From an uncultured Pseudorhodobacter sp. (GTDB taxonomy: Bacteria > Pseudomonadota > Alphaproteobacteria > Rhodobacterales > Rhodobacteraceae): DNA of 33,288 bases. The DNA lies in NCBI GenBank assembly GCA_913062925.1, contig CAJXWJ010000041.1:1-33288 (forward strand), written 5' to 3'. This document shows positions 16,520 to 23,859 of the stretch, piece after piece. Below the pieces are notes generated by a model, which saw only the letters and a program-made list of their open reading frames with translations, was not told where the DNA came from and did not search any database. How positions within the stretch are numbered: position 1 is the first letter of the stretch; every line of letters starts with the position of its first letter. A program made the position numbers and the translations under genes.

Positions 16520-16711
16520 CTAAAACAAAAGCCTGAGCCGCGGGGCTAACCCTTGCCAGGTTTCTTGGTCACGACCAAGGCATCGCCGCCGCCGATCCGA
16601 TCGTTGCCCAAGCGCCGCTGCGGCCTGCATGCCTCCGCTGCTTGGGCCGGTTTGCAGCACGTTTGACTGGCCCGCCAATACGGCAATGGCGACAGCTTGG
16701 TTCACAGACAT
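16520..16711 (-). CDS. Small ORF of unknown function, possibly frameshifted
   Basis: A 63-codon ORF with an excellent GGAGG site 5 bases before its ATG (16711), so it is probably a genuine start. The first half (MSVNQAVAIAVLAGQSNVLQ and on) has normal composition. The second half becomes Arg-rich (RSDRRRRCLGR), while the +1 frame at the same place reads naturally as LGNDRIGGGDALVV-TKKPGKG and stops at 16546. The switch point is a GGG run at 16607-16609. One extra G there would turn a 54-residue protein into the frame seen, so this may be a mutation, a sequencing error or a programmed shift. I do not recognise the family. It precedes the GSCFA gene on the same strand. Confidence 0.55.
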   Translation of the reverse strand: MSVNQAVAIAVLAGQSNVLQTGPSSGGMQAAAALGQRSDRRRRCLGRDQETWQGLAPRLRLLF

Positions 16712-16863
16712 CCCGACCTCCGAAACACGACAAGGCCAGTGTCTGGCAAAGCGCCTAACAGGAATTTAAGACAGGAGGGCGCTGTACCATGCATTCAATT
16801 CAAACATGAAACAGCAAGCATTTTACTGCCCTTTCAACCGGCGGCTTCAAGGCCAGTGCCGCG

Positions 16864-18711
16864 CTAGATCGGGGCCAAGACCCAGCCCATTGCGTCAAAG
16901 ATCGGGGCATAAAAAGGGATCAGCGCGCGCAAACGCGCCGGCGAGGTGGTGGCTTGCGGCTCCCAGGCCTTGCAGGCAAGGCCGAAAATGCGGGGGGCGA
17001 TCATCGCCTCGGCCTGAGCGTCTTGGGTGGTGAATTCACCCCAAAAACAACCCTGAACGCCCAAGATACGCGCGGCAATATCCTGACTTTCGGCTGGCAC
17101 AGGATCCCATAACAGCGTCTTGTCCAACGGCAAAATCCCCGCCCAAGTCGCGCCCCAATCCTCGGGATCAGAGCTATGAGCCAAATCGAAATAGGTGTGC
17201 GCAGCAGGGCACATCACCACATCATAGCCGGCATGGGCGGCGGCGAGACCTGCACCCTGCCCTGTCCAGCTGAACAAAATCGCACCATGACCAATGCCGC
17301 CATTCTTGCCCTTGGCGGCCTCTTCCCAAGCCGCTGCGCGAATGCCTTTGGCTGCCAGATGTGCCGCCAATCGCGCCATCATCCAGCCTTGAACATCGCC
17401 CCAAGTCTGCAAGTCCTCTTGCGCCATAAGCGCTTGAACCGCAGGGCTGCCCGACCAGACGCCAGACGGGGCCTCATCGCAGCCCAAATGCAGCAGCTGC
17501 ATCGGAAACAGGCTGGCGACCTCCTCGATAATGGCGGGCAAAACTTGCCATGTTTCAGGCATCGCGGGGTTCACCACATTATCAAGATAGCCCTGCACCG
17601 AGATCTCTTCGCCATTATCGCCTGGATCGCGCAGACCCGAAATCGCCTTGATCAGCGCATGCGAATGCGCCGGACTCTCAATCTCGGGCATGACTTCAAT
17701 ATGCAACGAGGCAGCATGGGCCAGCACGCGGGCGACATCGGCTCGGCTGTAGCTGCCGCCTGCCAAAATCCCGCCACCAAAAACCGCAGGCATCATCTGC
17801 CCCTCGCCGCGCCAAGCGGTTTTGCGGGCCAGTTCGGGGGCATAGTCCAACTCAAGCCGAAACGCCTCATCATCAGCGAAATGCCAGTGAAAACGGTTCA
17901 GCTTCAGCAGTGCCATCACATCCAAAAGACGCATGATGCTATCTAGGCTGAAAAAATGCCGAGCGCAGTCAAGATGTTGTCCGCGCCAGACAAAACGGGG
18001 CGTGTCGCTGATGATGCCACAGGGCAGCCGACCGCCACAAGTTTCGCGCAAACTTAGCAGGGTGATCGCCGCATAATGCGCGCCCGCAAGACTGCCTGCC
18101 ACAATCGAAATGCCAGTCGCGGTGATGCCAATACGATAGGCTTCCGGCGCCAAATCGGTGGTGATCTCTGGGCGCACCTCGAGCCCCTCAGCGGCGGTAA
18201 AGGCCGCAAGCCCTGCCCGCTGCGCAAGGGCTGCAACCCCTGCAAAGGCAGGATCAGGCCGCAGCGTGGCAAAGGCCAAGTTCCCACCCGTCGCCTGCCA
18301 GCTTTGCGGCGGCGGCAGCAGCGGCAAGACATCGGGCGGCAAGGCTTCGGGGGATGGCGCGCGGTCTTGCGCCGCCAAGCCCAGCCGCACCCCCAGCGCA
18401 AAACCCTCTGGCAAGGCATGAACGATTTTGCCCACCCGAAGATAGGCCCCCAGCGGCAGCCAAGCGCGGTTCTTTGGGCGATAGTCGGGCGACTCATAGG
18501 CCAGCACAAGCCGATGGCTCTGCCCCGCAGCGATATCGGGCAAAATCACCTCGCCATAGCCCGCAAGCCGGCGCTGCATCACCCCACCCGAGACGACGCG
18601 CGGTGCGGCCATCAGCGAAAAGCAAAACACAGGCGCAGTCAGCGCGGTATCACTGCCAATTTCGCAAATAATCTCTGCGCCCTCGATCCGGGCGGAAAAT
18701 CGAAGCATCAT
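16864..18711 (-). CDS. Family 20 glycoside hydrolase, beta-N-acetylhexosaminidase
   Basis: A 615-residue GH20 enzyme. The catalytic Asp-Glu pair is Asp412-Glu413 in HLGCDEAP. The barrel begins at about DTPRFVWRGQHLDCARHFF (236-254), with LNRFHWHFADDEAFRLE (271-287) and EVMPEIESPAHSHA (339-352). An N-terminal region of about 150 residues and a GH20b-like domain (about 145-235) precede it. There is no signal peptide, so it should act in the cytoplasm on imported oligosaccharides, releasing GlcNAc or GalNAc from non-reducing ends. Its ATG overlaps the gntR stop (ATGA), so regulator and hydrolase are co-expressed, divergent from the transporter operon. Substrates could be chitobiose, peptidoglycan fragments or glycan pieces. 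Confidence 0.93.
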   Translation of the reverse strand: MMLRFSARIEGAEIICEIGSDTALTAPVFCFSLMAAPRVVSGGVMQRRLAGYGEVILPDIAAGQSHRLVLAYESPDYRPKNRAWLPLGAYLRVGKIVHALPEGFALGVRLGLAAQDRAPSPEALPPDVLPLLPPPQSWQATGGNLAFATLRPDPAFAGVAALAQRAGLAAFTAAEGLEVRPEITTDLAPEAYRIGITATGISIVAGSLAGAHYAAITLLSLRETCGGRLPCGIISDTPRFVWRGQHLDCARHFFSLDSIMRLLDVMALLKLNRFHWHFADDEAFRLELDYAPELARKTAWRGEGQMMPAVFGGGILAGGSYSRADVARVLAHAASLHIEVMPEIESPAHSHALIKAISGLRDPGDNGEEISVQGYLDNVVNPAMPETWQVLPAIIEEVASLFPMQLLHLGCDEAPSGVWSGSPAVQALMAQEDLQTWGDVQGWMMARLAAHLAAKGIRAAAWEEAAKGKNGGIGHGAILFSWTGQGAGLAAAHAGYDVVMCPAAHTYFDLAHSSDPEDWGATWAGILPLDKTLLWDPVPAESQDIAARILGVQGCFWGEFTTQDAQAEAMIAPRIFGLACKAWEPQATTSPARLRALIPFYAPIFDAMGWVLAPI

Positions 18712-19469
18712 CCGGCATCCAATCGCAATTCTGCAATGAAATCATAGATATCCGAGCGATAAAGCCCACGGGTAAACTCGATTGGCCGCCCGTTTGGCAA
18801 ATAGGCTGTGCGGTCAATTCGCAGCACGGCCGCTCCTTCGGCCAGATTCATCCGCCGCGCATCTTCGCCCGTGGCATTGATCGCCGTAATCCGCTGCACC
18901 GCCCGTGTTGGGGCGACGCCACGGGTGCGCAGCACATCATAAAGCGAGACATCGACCAGATTAGGATCGGGCAAAATATCGCGCGGCAAAGACGATCGCT
19001 CCAGTGCCATCGGCACATCATCGGCAAAGCGCAAACGCTCGACTCGCGCCAACATCTCGGCTCCGGGCAGGCCCAGCGCCATCTGCTCGTCGGGCGTGGG
19101 CGAGAACATGCCACGCTGAAGAATACGGCTGGTCGAGGCCTTGCCACGCTGGCGCATATACTCGGTAAAGGACATCAGCGCCGATAAGGAATGCTCCATT
19201 TTCGACGGCGGTGAGCGCACAAAGCTGCCTGCACCGCGCCGCTGCTCTAACACGCCGTCTTCCACCAATTGCGCCACGGCTTTGCGGATCGTCACACGAC
19301 TTACCTCGGCCAACTCGGCCAGATCGCGTTCGGGCGGCAGTTGCGACTGACTGGCCAGTTGACCCGAGGTGATTGCCGCCAGCAGATGGCGGTACAATTG
19401 TTCATATCTGGGGCCTTGCCCGCTCTGCAACCAGGCCGCGGGGCGAAACAGTGCCAAATCATCCTGCAT
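18708..19469 (-). CDS. GntR-family (HutC/UTRA) transcriptional regulator of amino-sugar genes
   Basis: A 253-residue regulator with a GntR winged helix-turn-helix (about 20-86; LPPERDLAELAEVSRVTIRK is the core) and a UTRA effector domain (about 95-245, ending IEFTRGLYRSDIYDF). This is the NagR/DasR/YvoA-type architecture that senses phosphorylated amino sugars. Its location between hexosaminidase and the divergent transport/catabolism operon, and the repeated TTGGTAT motifs in the shared promoter region, suggest it represses both sides until an amino-sugar phosphate binds. The GGGGGCG site upstream of ATG 19469 supports the start. Confidence 0.93.
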   Translation of the reverse strand: MQDDLALFRPAAWLQSGQGPRYEQLYRHLLAAITSGQLASQSQLPPERDLAELAEVSRVTIRKAVAQLVEDGVLEQRRGAGSFVRSPPSKMEHSLSALMSFTEYMRQRGKASTSRILQRGMFSPTPDEQMALGLPGAEMLARVERLRFADDVPMALERSSLPRDILPDPNLVDVSLYDVLRTRGVAPTRAVQRITAINATGEDARRMNLAEGAAVLRIDRTAYLPNGRPIEFTRGLYRSDIYDFIAELRLDAG

Positions 19470-19481
19470 TTTCGCCCCCTA

Positions 19482-19507
19482 ATTGGTATTATTTTGACAT
19501 TACCAAT
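19482..19507. promoter_or_regulatory. Candidate GntR operator, inverted repeat
   Basis: A perfect inverted repeat of ATTGGTA (19482-19488) and TACCAAT (19501-19507) with a 12-base spacer, 12 bases upstream of the gntR start. The TTGGTATNAT core recurs at 19587 and 19620. It fits autoregulation by a HutC-type repressor, though the spacer is longer than in typical NagR/DasR sites. Confidence 0.5.
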
Positions 19508-19518
19508 ATCGCGTAATT

Positions 19519-19644
19519 TCGTCTAGATGAATATTTTTCAGGAAAAAACCACAGAAATATGCACCACTTAGCAGATTCTTTGGCATTTGGTATTATATTG
19601 GCAGCATTTAAATTAATTTTTGGTATCATAATTTATCTAGACGA
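19519..19644. repeat. Long-spaced inverted repeat in the divergent promoter region
   Basis: TCGTCTAGATGAAT (19519-19532) and the reverse complement of ATTTATCTAGACGA (19631-19644) match at 13 of 14 bases, with 98 bases between. It brackets the promoter of the amino-sugar operon and contains the other two TTGGTAT motifs. It may be a second regulator's paired site or may be chance. Confidence 0.35.
19587..19635. promoter_or_regulatory. Two further TTGGTATNAT motifs
   Basis: TTGGTATTATATTGGCA (19587-19603) and TTGGTATCATAATTTA (19620-19635) repeat the core of the inverted repeat next to gntR, in the same direction. The AT-rich stretch they occupy should contain the promoter for the transporter operon starting at 19673. 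Confidence 0.4.
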
Positions 19645-19672
19645 TTCGCTGATTTCAGGAGGGCGTCACTGC

Positions 19673-20593
19673 ATGCAGGATTCTGGCCGCACCGCGCCGA
19701 TTATGGCGCGCTCTGGATTGTCTGAAGCGGCCTTTGCCTGGATGCTGATCTCGCCTGCACTTTTGTTCATCGGGGTGATCGTCGCATGGCCCTTGGCAGA
19801 AACCATCCGTTTGTCGTTTACCGATGCCACTTTGGGCGGCGAGTCTTATGTCGGGCTCGCTAATTACGCCGCGCTGATGGCCAGCCCGAAATTCTATGAC
19901 ACGGTGGCGCGGACATTTTATTGGATGTTTTTATCGGTCAGCCTGAAATTAATTATGGGGCTGATCGGGGCGACGCTTTTAAATGCGGCGATTCCGGGCA
20001 AAGCGCTGTTCCGAATTTTGGTCATGCCGCCTTGGGTCATTCCTGTAGCGATTGGCGTGATTGGCTGGAAATGGATGTATAACGGCTATTTCGGTTTGAT
20101 CTCGGGTCTGCTGCAAGAGTTTGGCCTTGTACAGGATCGTGTTGCACTTTTGGCCAGTAAAACCTCGGCGTTTTATTCGGCGGTGGTGACGGATGTTTGG
20201 GTCGGCACGCCAATGGTGACGCTGTTTCTGCTGGCGGCAATGCAAGGCGTATCCCGCGATCTTTATGAGGCGGCTTGGGTCGATGGCGCGGGGCGCTGGT
20301 ATCGGTTTCGCCGCATCACAATTCCGCAAATCATGCCCGTTATTGTCTCGATGGCGCTGCTGTCGGCGATTTGGACGTTCAACAGTTTCGAGATTATCTG
20401 GATTTTAACCGAGGGAGGTCCTCGCGGGGCGACCACAACCTTGATTATCGACACCTATAAGGTCGCGATTTCCAGTCAGCGCTTTGGCGAAGGGGCGGCG
20501 CGGGCCGTGGTGATTGTGACGCTGCTGGCCCTGTTTTCATTGGCCTATCTTTACTTTTTAAACCGTGTGAACCGCTATTATGGGGCGAAATAA
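19673..20593 (+). CDS. Sugar ABC transporter permease, MalF/UgpA type
   Basis: A 306-residue CUT1-class inner-membrane permease, with about six spans and the cytoplasmic EAA loop LYEAAWVDGAGRWYRFRRITIPQI near residues 200-222 that contacts the ATPase. I start at ATG 19673 because AGGAGGG precedes it; the frame runs back to 19559 but that part lies in the AT-rich promoter region and looks non-coding. It opens the amino-sugar operon and pairs with the MalG-type permease directly downstream. With the binding protein and UgpC-type ATPase it forms an oligosaccharide importer, probably for aminosugar-containing sugars. Confidence 0.93.
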   Translation: MQDSGRTAPIMARSGLSEAAFAWMLISPALLFIGVIVAWPLAETIRLSFTDATLGGESYVGLANYAALMASPKFYDTVARTFYWMFLSVSLKLIMGLIGATLLNAAIPGKALFRILVMPPWVIPVAIGVIGWKWMYNGYFGLISGLLQEFGLVQDRVALLASKTSAFYSAVVTDVWVGTPMVTLFLLAAMQGVSRDLYEAAWVDGAGRWYRFRRITIPQIMPVIVSMALLSAIWTFNSFEIIWILTEGGPRGATTTLIIDTYKVAISSQRFGEGAARAVVIVTLLALFSLAYLYFLNRVNRYYGAK

Positions 20594-20594
20594 G

Positions 20595-21440
20595 ATGCTG
20601 ATTGACCGTCTGAATATCTGGCAAAAAATCGGGCTTTATATCGCCACCTTTCTGTTTTTGTTGTTTATCTTGATGCCCTTTATTGAAATGCTGCGCGTCA
20701 GTTTGCGCCCCATGTCGCATTTGATGACGGCCGAGTTTTCCTGGTGGTCCAAGGATTTCTCTTTGCAGGCTTACCGCGATATGTGGGTGACCGTACCGCT
20801 TTTGGGGCGCTATATTTTTAACTCGGTGTTTATTGCTCTGGCGGTGACCTTGGCCACGATGATTGTGGTGGTGCCGGGCGCTTATGCCTATGCGCGACTG
20901 GAGTTTCCATTCAAAGCCCTGTCCTTGGGCGGTTTCTTGGCGGTTAATATGTTCACCGGCGCGGTGCTTTTGATCCCGCTGTATCGGGTTTTGCGCACGC
21001 TTGGGCTTTTAAACACCTATTGGGCGATGATCATTCCGGGGGTGGCGTTTTTGATCCCGACGGGAATTTGGTTGCTGCGCTCGTATCTAGAAAAGATCCC
21101 GCGCGAATTGGAAGAGGCCGCCTATGTGGATGGCGCATCGCGGCTTTATACCCTGCGCCGCGTGGTTATTCCGCTGGCAACGCCGGGGCTGATTGTGGTG
21201 GCGACCTCGGTTTTTATCGGTGCCTATGCCCAGCAATTTTTGTTCGCCATCACCTTTAACAACAAACGCGAATTCCAGCCGCTGCCGGCGGGTCTGTTTG
21301 AATTCGTCGGTTATCAAGACACCACTTGGAACGAGATGATGGCCGCAGCCTTGACCGGCGTGCTGCCGGTGCTGCTGTTTTTCTTGTTCCTTCAGAAATA
21401 CCTCGTCGCTGGTCTGACAGCGGGCGCGGTGAAAGAGTGA
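20595..21440 (+). CDS. Sugar ABC transporter permease, MalG/UgpE type
   Basis: A 281-residue CUT1 permease. The EAA motif is ELEEAAYVDGASRLYTLRRV (about residues 171-190). Hydrophobic spans occur at the N-terminus and across 75-160 and 195-275. I prefer ATG 20595, one base after the MalF-type stop; the ATG at 20580 overlaps the upstream gene and would add five residues. It is the heterodimer partner of the preceding permease, and the binding protein follows after 30 bases with a GGGAGA site. Confidence 0.92.
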   Translation: MLIDRLNIWQKIGLYIATFLFLLFILMPFIEMLRVSLRPMSHLMTAEFSWWSKDFSLQAYRDMWVTVPLLGRYIFNSVFIALAVTLATMIVVVPGAYAYARLEFPFKALSLGGFLAVNMFTGAVLLIPLYRVLRTLGLLNTYWAMIIPGVAFLIPTGIWLLRSYLEKIPRELEEAAYVDGASRLYTLRRVVIPLATPGLIVVATSVFIGAYAQQFLFAITFNNKREFQPLPAGLFEFVGYQDTTWNEMMAAALTGVLPVLLFFLFLQKYLVAGLTAGAVKE

Positions 21441-21470
21441 CCATCAGACATCCAACCAAGGGAGACTAGA

Positions 21471-22679
21471 ATGACATCTATAAAAACACTTTCCGTCGCC
21501 GCAGCGCTGTTGGCAGGCTCGGCCCTTTCCGCCCAAGCCGAAGAGTTGCATTTCATCATGTGCGGCGGCGAAGTGCGCCCTGCCGACCAAAAAGTGATCG
21601 ACACCTTTATCGGCGAAAATCCGGGGGTTACGGTGAATATGGAGGCGGTGGAATGGGGCACCTGCCAAGATAAATCCATGCAACTGGCAGCCGCCGGCGA
21701 TCCGCCGTCGCTGGCCTATATGGGCTCGCGGACCCTGCGGCAATTGGCCAAGAACGACCTGATCGTTCCGGTCAGCTTTACCCCCGAAGAACAGGCCAAG
21801 TTCCAACCCGGCGTGCTGTCTACGGTGTCTTCAGGCGGCCAATACTGGGGCATCCCGCATGCCTTCTCGACCAAGGCGCTTTATATCAACTGCGCGGTCG
21901 TCGAGGCCGCAGGTGCAGCCTGCAAAGCGCCCGAGACCTATGCCGATCTGGTGGCCTTGGCGAAAACCGTGACCGACAACACCGATGCAGCAGGCATCGG
22001 CATTGCGGGCAAGGATTTTGACAACACGATGCATATGTTCCTTGATTTCCTGTATTCCAACGACGGACTTGTGTTTGACGCCGAAGGCAAGCCCGCGCTT
22101 GACAGCAAAAACACCCGCGAGACCTTGCAGCTTTACGCAGATCTTTTGCCCTATATGCAATCTGGCCCCATCGAATGGGAGCGTGACCAGATGAAGGATC
22201 TGTTCAACGACGGCCAGATTGCGATGTATGTGACCGGCCCATGGGGCAAGGGGCAGCATGCCGAAAAAGTGCCAAGTCAGATGATCGTACCTATTCCACA
22301 CGGCCCATCGGGGGATTCCGGCACGATTCTGATCACGGATTCGATTGCTGTGTTCAAAGGCACCGGCCACGAAGATCTGGCGGTCAAACTGGCCAAGGCG
22401 CTGACCTCGGGCGAGGCGCAATATGATCTGGACAGCACTTGGGGCCTGACCCCGATCTTGGATTACCAAAAAGCGGGCATGAGTGAGGTCTACTACACCC
22501 AAGATCCATGGCCGGTCTTTGTCGCCGGCATCTCGACAGGCGGCCCAGAGCCAATGGTTGAAGATTTCAAATCTCTGCAAGCGGTCTTTACCAATATGGT
22601 TCAAGGCATCCTGTTGGGCGAAGGCTCGGTCGATGAATTGGTGACAATCGCAGGCCAAGAACTGGCCGCCGTGCGCTAG
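21471..22679 (+). CDS. Extracellular solute-binding protein, family 1 (sugar)
   Basis: A 402-residue MalE/UgpB-type periplasmic binding protein with a Sec signal peptide (cleavage at about SAQA-EE, residue 23). Family features include the AAAGDPPSLAYMGSRTLRQLA region (about 65-85), YWGIPHAFSTKALYIN (about 123-138) and LFNDGQIAMYVTGPWGKG (about 243-260), which includes the typical solute-binding-protein family 1 pattern. The mature protein contains several Cys (CGGEV, WGTC, NCAVVEAAGAACK) that could form disulfides. It delivers sugar to the two permeases upstream. Amino-sugar oligosaccharides are the expected cargo given the downstream enzymes. Confidence 0.92.
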   Translation: MTSIKTLSVAAALLAGSALSAQAEELHFIMCGGEVRPADQKVIDTFIGENPGVTVNMEAVEWGTCQDKSMQLAAAGDPPSLAYMGSRTLRQLAKNDLIVPVSFTPEEQAKFQPGVLSTVSSGGQYWGIPHAFSTKALYINCAVVEAAGAACKAPETYADLVALAKTVTDNTDAAGIGIAGKDFDNTMHMFLDFLYSNDGLVFDAEGKPALDSKNTRETLQLYADLLPYMQSGPIEWERDQMKDLFNDGQIAMYVTGPWGKGQHAEKVPSQMIVPIPHGPSGDSGTILITDSIAVFKGTGHEDLAVKLAKALTSGEAQYDLDSTWGLTPILDYQKAGMSEVYYTQDPWPVFVAGISTGGPEPMVEDFKSLQAVFTNMVQGILLGEGSVDELVTIAGQELAAVR

Positions 22680-22695
22680 GCGCGTAAACCACGGC

Positions 22696-22724
22696 AGAGG
22701 CGCGGGACGACCGCGCCTCTTTTC
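22696..22724 (+). terminator. Strong hairpin with U-tract between binding protein and ATPase
   Basis: AGAGGCGCGG (22696-22705) and CCGCGCCTCT (22711-22720) form a perfect 10-pair stem around GACGA, followed by TTTCTC. It has intrinsic terminator form but sits inside the operon, 16 bases after the binding-protein stop. It probably lets a share of transcripts end here, so the binding protein is in excess over the ATPase and enzymes. Confidence 0.75.
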
Positions 22725-22746
22725 TCTGACTCAATAGGTTTTCGAC

Positions 22747-23856
22747 ATGGCCCGGCTGGAACTTTCCCATTTGACCAAATCTTTTGGCACGGCCAAGGTG
22801 CTGCATGGCATCGACTTAGCCGTGCGTGACCGTGAGTTTGTGGTTTTTGTTGGACCCTCGGGCTGTGGCAAATCTACGCTGTTGCGGATTATTGCGGGGT
22901 TGGAAGAGGCCAGTTCTGGCAGGATTTTGATTGACGGTGTCGATGTCTCACGGGCGGCACCAGTGGATCGCGGCATCTCGATGGTGTTTCAATCCTATGC
23001 GCTTTATCCGCATTTGACGGTGTTTGAAAACATCGCCTTTCCGCTGCGTGTCGCCCGACTGCCCGAAGAAGAGGTGCGCCAAAAGGTTGGGCGTGCGGCG
23101 GATATTTTGCAATTGAATGACAAGCTGCACCTAAAGCCCGGGCAGCTTTCAGGAGGGCAGCGGCAGCGGGTTGCGATTGGGCGATCCATTGTGCGCAATC
23201 CGCGGGTGTTTTTGTTTGACGAGCCTCTCTCTAACCTTGATGCGGCGCTGCGCGGCGAAATGCGGGTCGAACTTTCGGCGCTGCAACGGGATCTGGACGC
23301 GACGATGATCTATGTCACCCACGATCAGATCGAGGCGATGACGATGGCCCACCGCATCGTGGTCCTGAACAAGGGGCGGATCGAACAATTCGGCACGCCG
23401 ATGGAGCTTTATCATCACCCCGCCACGCGCTTTGTCGCAACCTTTATCGGTCAGCCCAATATGAACCTTTTGCCGGCAACCGTGGTGGGCACGGGGCCGG
23501 ATGGGCTAACGGTTGATATCACTGGTGGTGCGCGGATAACCCTGCCGGTGGCTTTTGGCGACGCCAAGATCGGCGATACGGTCGAGGTGGGGATACGCCC
23601 CGAAAACCTGACCTTGGGCGCAGGCCTTACGATGAAACTGCGGGTTCTAGAGCGGCTGGGCGGAGTGGCGATTGCTTATGGCGTCATGCTGGGCGGGCCA
23701 AAGATCTGCGCCGCCCTGGCTGGCGACAGCCTTCTGCATGAGGGCGAAGACATTGGCCTCAGCTTTGCCCCGCAAGACGCACATGTGTTTGATGCAAACG
23801 GCGCAGTCATGCCGCGCCTGCAAGCCCCGTCTTTGGCGGATGAACAAAGGAAATAA
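22747..23856 (+). CDS. Sugar ABC transporter ATPase, UgpC/MsmX/MalK type
   Basis: A 369-residue CUT1 ATPase. Walker A is GPSGCGKST (36-44), the signature is LSGGQRQRVAIGRS (about 134-147), Walker B is VFLFDEPLSNLDA (about 156-168) and the switch His is in VTHDQIEAMT. A C-terminal TOBE/MalK-like regulatory domain follows, including VEVGIRPENLTLG at about 278-290. It energises the permeases encoded upstream, but such ATPases often serve several transporters. It is separated from the binding protein by a terminator-like hairpin and is 3 bases from the Gfo/Idh gene. Confidence 0.95.
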   Translation: MARLELSHLTKSFGTAKVLHGIDLAVRDREFVVFVGPSGCGKSTLLRIIAGLEEASSGRILIDGVDVSRAAPVDRGISMVFQSYALYPHLTVFENIAFPLRVARLPEEEVRQKVGRAADILQLNDKLHLKPGQLSGGQRQRVAIGRSIVRNPRVFLFDEPLSNLDAALRGEMRVELSALQRDLDATMIYVTHDQIEAMTMAHRIVVLNKGRIEQFGTPMELYHHPATRFVATFIGQPNMNLLPATVVGTGPDGLTVDITGGARITLPVAFGDAKIGDTVEVGIRPENLTLGAGLTMKLRVLERLGGVAIAYGVMLGGPKICAALAGDSLLHEGEDIGLSFAPQDAHVFDANGAVMPRLQAPSLADEQRK

Positions 23857-23859
23857 GCC

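Noticed and set aside
16789-16809. A six-codon ORF (MHSIQT) after an AGGAGG sequence
   Set aside because: It is too short and poorly spaced, with no hairpins or regulatory codons that would suggest a leader peptide.
21831-22658. A 275-codon minus-strand frame opposite the binding protein
   Set aside because: It is antisense to a typical solute-binding protein with a signal peptide and has no recognisable domain.
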